DNA from: Erythrobacter cryptus DSM 12079
GTDB lineage: Bacteria; Pseudomonadota; Alphaproteobacteria; Sphingomonadales; Sphingomonadaceae
Reading direction: 5' to 3'
Assembly (NCBI RefSeq): GCF_000422985.1
Contig: NZ_AUHC01000012.1
Coordinates: forward strand, 1 to 64,000
DNA length: 64,000 bases
Below, in pieces: positions 59,423 to 64,000 of the stretch (the first letter of the stretch is position 1; each line of letters begins with the position of its first letter). The notes under the pieces were generated by a model. The model was not told the origin of the DNA. It saw only the letters and a list, made by a program, of their open reading frames with translations, and ran no database searches. Made by a program: the position numbers and the translations under genes.

Positions 59423-59803
59423 ATGATCGGCTATGTCACCCTTGGCACCAATGATCTGCCGCGCGCGGCGGCCTTCTATGATGCGATCGCCGCCCATTTC
59501 GGCGTGGGGCGGATGATCGAGGCGGGCAGCTTCATCGCCTGGGGCGCATGGGGCGGGGCGCCGGGGATCGCCGCGACCTTGCCGTTTGACGGCCAGCCGG
59601 CGAGCGTGGGCAACGGGGTGATGGTGGCGCTCGAGGTCAAGACGCCGGAAGATGTCCATGCGCTCCACGCCACCGCGCTCGCCCATGGCGGCACCTGCGA
59701 AGGCGCCCCCGGCCCGCGCGGGGACGAGGGCTTCTATGCCGGCTATTTCCGCGATCCGGATGGCAACAAGCTCAATGCCTTTTGCATGGTGGCGCGGCCA
59801 TGA
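59423..59803 (+). CDS. VOC (glyoxalase/bleomycin-resistance) superfamily protein
   Basis: A 126-residue single VOC module pair. GYVTLGTNDLPRAAAFYDAIAAHFG opens the first beta-alpha-beta-beta-beta unit, and GFYAGYFRDPDGNKLNAFCMV closes the second with the usual metal-ligand area, though the exact metal residues are not certain. Dioxygenase, isomerase or resistance functions occur in the family. ATG at 59423 lies after GGAGGCGC. Its stop overlaps the cupin pseudogene start (ATGA), so the two were one operon. Confidence 0.88.
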   Translation: MIGYVTLGTNDLPRAAAFYDAIAAHFGVGRMIEAGSFIAWGAWGGAPGIAATLPFDGQPASVGNGVMVALEVKTPEDVHALHATALAHGGTCEGAPGPRGDEGFYAGYFRDPDGNKLNAFCMVARP

Positions 59804-60185
59804 ACGCGCTGCGGCTCGAACAATGCTTCGTCCATCTCGGGCGCGGCGCCAGGGCCGAGGCTCAGCCCCCCTTTGATGGCATGGCCTGGTATGATGCCTA
59901 CACGGCGCGCCATGCCGGGGACGGGGCCGAGGGGCGGCTGGTTTCGCAATACACCTTCACGCAGGACTGGGCATCCTGGGAGATGCACCCTGCGGGCGAT
60001 GAAGTGGTGATCTGCACCCATGGCGCGATGGTGCTGGAGGAGAATATTTGATCAATCCGGCGGGCGTCTGGCACACCGCCGATATTGCTGCGAGCGCGAC
60101 CGCGATCTTCATCACCGCCGGTGCGGGGACCCGGCACCGCCCGAGATCATCTGACGCGCTTGGCGCGCCTTCTGCGGCGCTTTGA
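59800..60185 (+). pseudogene. Cupin-domain protein gene, broken by internal deletion/frameshift
   Basis: The ATG at 59800 opens a cupin-like frame (FTQDWASWEMHPAGDEVVICTHGAMVLEENI) that stops at 60051. In the frame offset by one, GEYLINPAGVWHTADIAASATAIFITAGAGTRHRPR continues from 60039, exactly the second half of the same cupin type. The residues normally linking the two beta halves (about 15-20) are missing. Thus a small deletion, not a multiple of three, removed the linker near GGAGGAGAATA (60036-60046). The reading frame reaches TGA at 60183-60185. The upstream 83-codon part is unlikely to fold. Confidence 0.8.
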
Positions 60186-60234
60186 CGCTGCTTTGGCGTT
60201 GCTTTGACGTACCTTTGCCGCTGCTTTGCCGTTC
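60180..60234. repeat. Five 11-bp phased direct repeats CTTTGnCG next to parS
   Basis: CTTTGACG (60180), CTTTGGCG (60191), CTTTGACG (60202), CTTTGCCG (60213) and CTTTGCCG (60224) occur at exactly 11-bp spacing with variable 3-bp spacers. The array overlaps the end of the cupin pseudogene and stops 7 bp before the parS palindrome. Helical phasing suggests protein binding on one DNA face; iteron-like. Confidence 0.7.
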
Positions 60235-60241
60235 AGGCGCA

Positions 60242-60257
60242 TGTTTCACGTGAAACA
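60242..60257. other. parS centromere-like site (ParB binding)
   Basis: TGTTTCACGTGAAACA is an exact match to the ParB/Spo0J parS consensus, inside the longer perfect 18-bp palindrome ATGTTTCACGTGAAACAT (60241-60258). It sits between convergent genes (cupin pseudogene and HerA-like gene). parS sites mark chromosome-origin-proximal regions and load ParB. No parA or parB gene lies in the window. Confidence 0.85.
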
Positions 60258-60294
60258 TCGCCCCCCGGCAGGGCGCGCCCGCGCCCCGGGCGCC

Positions 60295-61881
60295 CTAGCG
60301 CATCAGCCCGCCGATGAGGTTGCGCACGAAGCGCCCGACGATCGGCCCGGCCAGATCGCTGGCGATCGAGCCGGCCACCGAGGTGACGCCCGAGGCCACC
60401 GGATTGGCGCGCGACTTCTTGCCGGTGATCTTGCCTGCCGCCACCGCCGCCGCGCCGCCAAGCGCCACCTTGGCCCCCTGGCTCAGCGCCTTTTCCCATA
60501 GCCCCGGGCTGCGCCGCGCCCGCGCGCGCACCGCTTCCTCGCCCTGTTCCTCGACCTCGGCAGCGGTGGCCGCGGCATCGGCGGCCTTGGCGGCGAGCAC
60601 CTCGGCGGCGCTCTCGCGGTCGACCCGCGTGTCATACTTGCCGGCGAGCGGGCTTACCGACTGGATGATCGCGCGCTCCTTGGGGGTCACCGGCCCGAGG
60701 CGCGAGCGCGGCGGCTTGATCAGGGTGCGCTGCACGATCGTGGGCGCGCCCTTTTCATCGAGCGTCGAGACCAGCGCCTCGCCCACCTTGAGCTCGGTGA
60801 TCGCGGTGGCGACATCAAGATCGGGGTTGATGCGGAAGGTTTCTGCCGCGGCCTTGATCGCCCGCTGGTCGCGCGGGGTGAAGGCGCGCAGCGCGTGCTG
60901 CACCCGGTTGCCGAGCTGGCCGGCGATGCGCTCGGGGATGTCGATCGGGTTCTGGGTGACGAAATAGACCCCCACCCCCTTGGAACGGATCAGCCGCACC
61001 ACCCGCTCGATCGTGTCCATCAGCGCCTTGGGCGGATCGTCGAACAAGAGGTGCGCCTCATCGAAAAAGAACACCAGGCGCGGCTTTTCCGGATCGCCAA
61101 CCTCGGGCAGGCTTTCAAACAGTTCGGCAAGCAGCCACAGCAGGAAGGTGGCATAGAGCTTGGGGCTCTCCATCAGCTGGTCGGCCGCCAGCACGTTGAT
61201 ATAGCCGCGGCCCTGATCATCGCATTTGAGGAAATCGTCGATCTCGAGCGCGGGCTCGCCGAAGAAATTGCCCGCCCCTTGCGCCTCGAAACTCAACAGC
61301 TGGCGCTGGATCGAGCCGACCGAGGGCTTGGTGACATTGCCATACTTGCCCGAAAGCGCCGCGGCATTTTCGCTCGCCCATTGCAGCAGCGCCTGGAGAT
61401 CGGCAAAATCGAGCAGCAACAGCCCGTTGTCATCGGCGTGGCGGAAGATGATCTGGAGCACGCCTTCCTGGGTCTCGTTGAGATCGAGCAGGCGGGCGAG
61501 CAGCAGCGGGCCCATCTCGGACACCGTGGTGCGGATCGGGTGGCCCTGCTGGCCGAACAGATCCCAGAAGATCACCGGATTGTCGGCATAGGCATAATCG
61601 GTGATGCCCAGCTCCTTGGCCCGCGCCTCGAGGCTGGCGGCGTGCTTGAAGCTGGGCGAGCCGGGCATGGCGATGCCCGAAAGATCGCCCTTCACATCAG
61701 CGACGAACACCGGCACCCCGGCGGCGGAAAAGCTTTCGGCAATGCTCTGGAGCGTCACCGTCTTGCCGGTGCCGGTCGCCCCGGCGATCAGCCCGTGGCG
61801 GTTGGCCCGGGCGAGGCTGAGCATCTGCCGCTCGCCATTGCCGCCCAGCCCGAGATAGATCGCGGTCTCGCTGTCACCCAT
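60295..61881 (-). CDS. HerA-like ATPase, DUF853 (YjgR) family
   Basis: A 528-residue P-loop ATPase of the HerA/FtsK superfamily. Walker [13 protein letters not shown] at residues 33-44, [11 protein letters not shown], Walker [14 protein letters not shown] and the arginine-finger-like [20 protein letters not shown] are present. The C-terminal part is Ala-rich and ends in [19 protein letters not shown]853 proteins are widespread in proteobacteria with unknown function. ATG at 61879-61881 has AGGGGGCGCGC upstream. It ends ~35 bp from the parS site. Confidence 0.9.
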   Translation of the reverse strand: MGDSETAIYLGLGGNGERQMLSLARANRHGLIAGATGTGKTVTLQSIAESFSAAGVPVFVADVKGDLSGIAMPGSPSFKHAASLEARAKELGITDYAYADNPVIFWDLFGQQGHPIRTTVSEMGPLLLARLLDLNETQEGVLQIIFRHADDNGLLLLDFADLQALLQWASENAAALSGKYGNVTKPSVGSIQRQLLSFEAQGAGNFFGEPALEIDDFLKCDDQGRGYINVLAADQLMESPKLYATFLLWLLAELFESLPEVGDPEKPRLVFFFDEAHLLFDDPPKALMDTIERVVRLIRSKGVGVYFVTQNPIDIPERIAGQLGNRVQHALRAFTPRDQRAIKAAAETFRINPDLDVATAITELKVGEALVSTLDEKGAPTIVQRTLIKPPRSRLGPVTPKERAIIQSVSPLAGKYDTRVDRESAAEVLAAKAADAAATAAEVEEQGEEAVRARARRSPGLWEKALSQGAKVALGGAAAVAAGKITGKKSRANPVASGVTSVAGSIASDLAGPIVGRFVRNLIGGLMR

Positions 61882-62003
61882 GCGCGCCCCCTGATGTGGT
61901 CGGTTGTGTGGCCGGTTCGGCCCCTTGGCGCCGGTGTGGCAGGAGGCGGGCGGCGCGGTCAAGTTCTCGACAGCGGCGCGGCTTTGGGCCAAGGCTTGGC
62001 GCC

Positions 62004-63851
62004 ATGGGTCACTCCGCGCCTTTCGTGCTGCTCGACGATGCCCGCCCCGCTTCGGCGGCGGCCGATGCCTTGCTTTATGAAGCGCCGACAGAGGTGTTCC
62101 GCGCCAGCCATCCTGAGGAAGTGGAAGCCGTGCTCGCCGCGGCCGAGGCGGCGCTCCGCGGGGCCGGGGCCGCAGCGGCGCTCGCCGGTTACATCGCCTA
62201 TGAGGCGGGCCTCGCGCTCGAGCCGCGGCTTGCCCCGCTCGCCGCGGCGCGCGCCGGGGCGGCCGGGCCGCTGGTGTGGCTCGGCCTCTTTGCCGCGCCG
62301 CGCGCGATCCCCGCGCCCGAGGTGCCCGCCTTCCTCGCCGCGCGCGCCGGCGGGCCGGGCAGCATCGGCCCGCTCACCCCGCAGCTTTCCCCCGGGGGCT
62401 ATGGTGAGGCCTTTGCCGCGCTGAAGGCGGCGATCCACGCGGGCGATATCTATCAGGCCAATCTCACCTATGCCCTGGCCGGCAGCTTCCGCGGCGATCC
62501 GCTGGCGATCTATGCCGCGCTGCGCGCCGCCGCCGGGGCGGGCTATGGCGGGCTGGTGTTCGACGGGGCGCATTGGCTCTTGAGCTTCTCGCCCGAGTTG
62601 TTCTTTGCGCTTCAGGGCGATGGGGTGAAGGTCAAGCCGATGAAGGGCACCCGCCCGCGCCCGGCCGATCCTGCCGCCGCGCCCGAGGCCGATGCCGCCA
62701 TGGCTGCCGAGCTTGCCGCCTCGGCCAAGGACCGGGCCGAGAACCTCATGATCGTCGATCTCATGCGCAACGATCTTGCCCGCGTGGCCGAGCCGGGCAG
62801 CGTCGTGGTGGAAGCCCCCTTTGCCATCGAGACCTATCCCACCGTGCACCAGATGGTCTCCACCGTGCGCGCGCGCCTTGCCCCCGGGCGCGGGGCAATG
62901 GATCTGGTCAAGGCGCTGTTTCCCTGCGGCTCGATCACCGGCGCGCCCAAGATCAGGGCGATGGAACTGCTCGTGCAGGCCGAGCGTGATGCCCGCGGGG
63001 CCTATTGCGGGGCGATCGGGCGGATCGATGCGCCCGACGAAGCCGGCCTCTCCCGCGCCGCCTTCAACGTCGCCATCCGCACCTTGCGCCTGACCCCGAT
63101 CGAGAACGGCCAGGGCCGGGCGGTGCTCGGGGTCGGCTCGGCGGTGGTGGCCGACAGCGAAGCCATGGCCGAGCGGCGCGAATGCGAGGTCAAGGCCGGC
63201 TTTGTCCGCCGCGCCGGGCCTGAGCACAGCGCTCCGGCCTTCGATCTCATCGAGACCATGCGCTTTGCGCCCGAGCACGGCATCGCCCTGCTCGAGGCGC
63301 ATCTGGCGCGGATGAAGGCGAGCGCCGCCGCGCTCGGCTTTGCCTTCGATCGCCACGCCCTGCGCAACCAGATCCAGGCGCTGTGCTTCGAACTCGAGGC
63401 CCCGGCGATGGTGCGCCTGCTGCTGGCGCGCAGCGGCGCGGTGACGATCGAGACCGGGCCGCTGCCCGCGCCGCTCACCGAGCCGGTGCGCGTGGCGGCG
63501 CTGCCCCATCCGCTCGATCCGGGCGATTGGCGCCTTGCCCACAAGACCAGCGAGCGCGGCTTTTACGAAGACGCGCTGGCCGCGGCGCGGCTGCTGGGGG
63601 CGGATGAGGCGCTGCTGGTGCGCGGCGATGGGCTGGTGACCGAAGGCAGCTGGACGAGCCTGTTTGCCCAAGGGTCGGACGGCGTGCTCCTCACCCCGCC
63701 GGCAAGCCTTGGCCTTCTGCCCGGGGTGCTGCGCGGCCACTTGCTGGGCGAGGGCCGGGCGCGCGAGGCGGCGCTCACCCTGGCCGATCTCGAGAGCGGC
63801 TTTTTCATCGGCAATGCCCTGCGCGGGCTGATGCGCGCGGTGCTGGTGTGA
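62004..63851 (+). CDS. Aminodeoxychorismate synthase component I fused to aminodeoxychorismate lyase
   Basis: A 615-residue fusion of PabB (1 to ~395) and PabC (~405-615) for p-aminobenzoate synthesis in the folate pathway. Pab[35 protein letters not shown] and [18 protein letters not shown], with chorismate-binding residues. Pab[47 protein letters not shown] (PLP Lys ~514), [22 protein letters not shown] and a [12 protein letters not shown] tail. PabA (glutaminase) is not seen. ATG at 62004 is preceded by AAGGC. It ends with a 4-nt overlap on the pseudouridine synthase gene. Confidence 0.93.
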   Translation: MGHSAPFVLLDDARPASAAADALLYEAPTEVFRASHPEEVEAVLAAAEAALRGAGAAAALAGYIAYEAGLALEPRLAPLAAARAGAAGPLVWLGLFAAPRAIPAPEVPAFLAARAGGPGSIGPLTPQLSPGGYGEAFAALKAAIHAGDIYQANLTYALAGSFRGDPLAIYAALRAAAGAGYGGLVFDGAHWLLSFSPELFFALQGDGVKVKPMKGTRPRPADPAAAPEADAAMAAELAASAKDRAENLMIVDLMRNDLARVAEPGSVVVEAPFAIETYPTVHQMVSTVRARLAPGRGAMDLVKALFPCGSITGAPKIRAMELLVQAERDARGAYCGAIGRIDAPDEAGLSRAAFNVAIRTLRLTPIENGQGRAVLGVGSAVVADSEAMAERRECEVKAGFVRRAGPEHSAPAFDLIETMRFAPEHGIALLEAHLARMKASAAALGFAFDRHALRNQIQALCFELEAPAMVRLLLARSGAVTIETGPLPAPLTEPVRVAALPHPLDPGDWRLAHKTSERGFYEDALAAARLLGADEALLVRGDGLVTEGSWTSLFAQGSDGVLLTPPASLGLLPGVLRGHLLGEGRAREAALTLADLESGFFIGNALRGLMRAVLV

Positions 63852-64000
63852 GCCTGCCGATCCTGTTCGAGGATGGCGAGGCGCTGGTGATCGACAAGCC
63901 CGCCGGCCTGCCGATCAGCCCCCCGCGCCGCGGCGGGCCGAGCCTCGAGGATCACCTTGATGCCCTGCGCCTGGGCTTCCAGCGCCGCCCGGCGGCGGTG
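63848..64000 (+). CDS. RluA-family pseudouridine synthase, N-terminal part (cut by window end)
   Basis: The first ~51 residues are visible. ILFEDGEALVIDKPAGLPISPPRRGG matches the start of the RluA-type catalytic domain, with the usual DKPAGL motif. The catalytic Asp region lies beyond the window. GTG at 63848 overlaps the pabB-pabC stop by 4 nt (GTGA), so both are co-transcribed. Which RNA site it modifies cannot be told. Confidence 0.85.
   Translation, partial: MSLPILFEDGEALVIDKPAGLPISPPRRGGPSLEDHLDALRLGFQRRPAAV

Overview
The window is a high-GC chromosomal segment from an alphaproteobacterium, most likely order Sphingomonadales (Erythrobacteraceae/Sphingomonadaceae type). The signs are two TonB-dependent receptors without nearby sugar operons, a UrcA-family protein, a DUF2157/GDYXXLXY pair, a small Arg-rich protein and a tiny CxxC protein of sphingomonad style, lgt followed by a MidA-like methyltransferase, and very compact genes that often overlap by 4 nt. 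Most genes are housekeeping genes. The genus is inferred, not proven.

Layout. 0-1.1 kb: end of an IS5-type transposase and an AT-richer ORF of unknown function, probably a transferred or disrupted remnant. 1.1-6.4 kb: thermonuclease, argB, yggT, folD, a lipoprotein and a MarC protein. 6.4-16.0 kb: hydrolase, TraB/GumN, nadB, an ABC ATPase, a zinc-finger protein, nitronate monooxygenase, YceI and guaA. 16.0-17.4 kb: urcA-like gene, then a 600-bp structured non-coding stretch with CCTCC-loop hairpins and a 27-codon ORF. 17.5-30.3 kb: acyl-CoA synthetase, PIG-L deacetylase, gyrB, AI-2E exporter, M50-like protein, TetR, PlsC, and the leucine-degradation genes for methylcrotonyl-CoA carboxylase beta and isovaleryl-CoA dehydrogenase. 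30.4-40.7 kb: osmoprotectant-type ABC importer with a permease-binding-protein fusion, MidA with a long coiled coil, lgt, acyl-CoA synthetase and glnD. 40.7-52.7 kb: two TonB receptors, yggS, thiE-like gene, ftsK, DUF2157 pair and pstS-like gene. 52.9-64 kb: GGEEF protein, thioesterase, two peptidases, VOC protein, broken cupin gene, parS, HerA-like ATPase, pabB-pabC fusion and the start of a pseudouridine synthase.

The most noteworthy signals are: (1) a perfect 16-bp parS centromere site preceded by five 11-bp phased repeats; (2) hairpins exposing CCTCCTCCC-type anti-Shine-Dalgarno loops next to a promoter and a tiny ORF, resembling the alphaproteobacterial CcsR/cuckoo RNAs; (3) a MidA-like methyltransferase carrying about 240 residues of Ala/Glu/Arg coiled coil; (4) an 11-bp phased GTCA array of Pho-box type before a TonB receptor, with a CTGTCAT site before a nearby pstS-like gene; (5) a two-copy palindromic element that supplies stop codons; and (6) a cupin gene broken by a small internal deletion.
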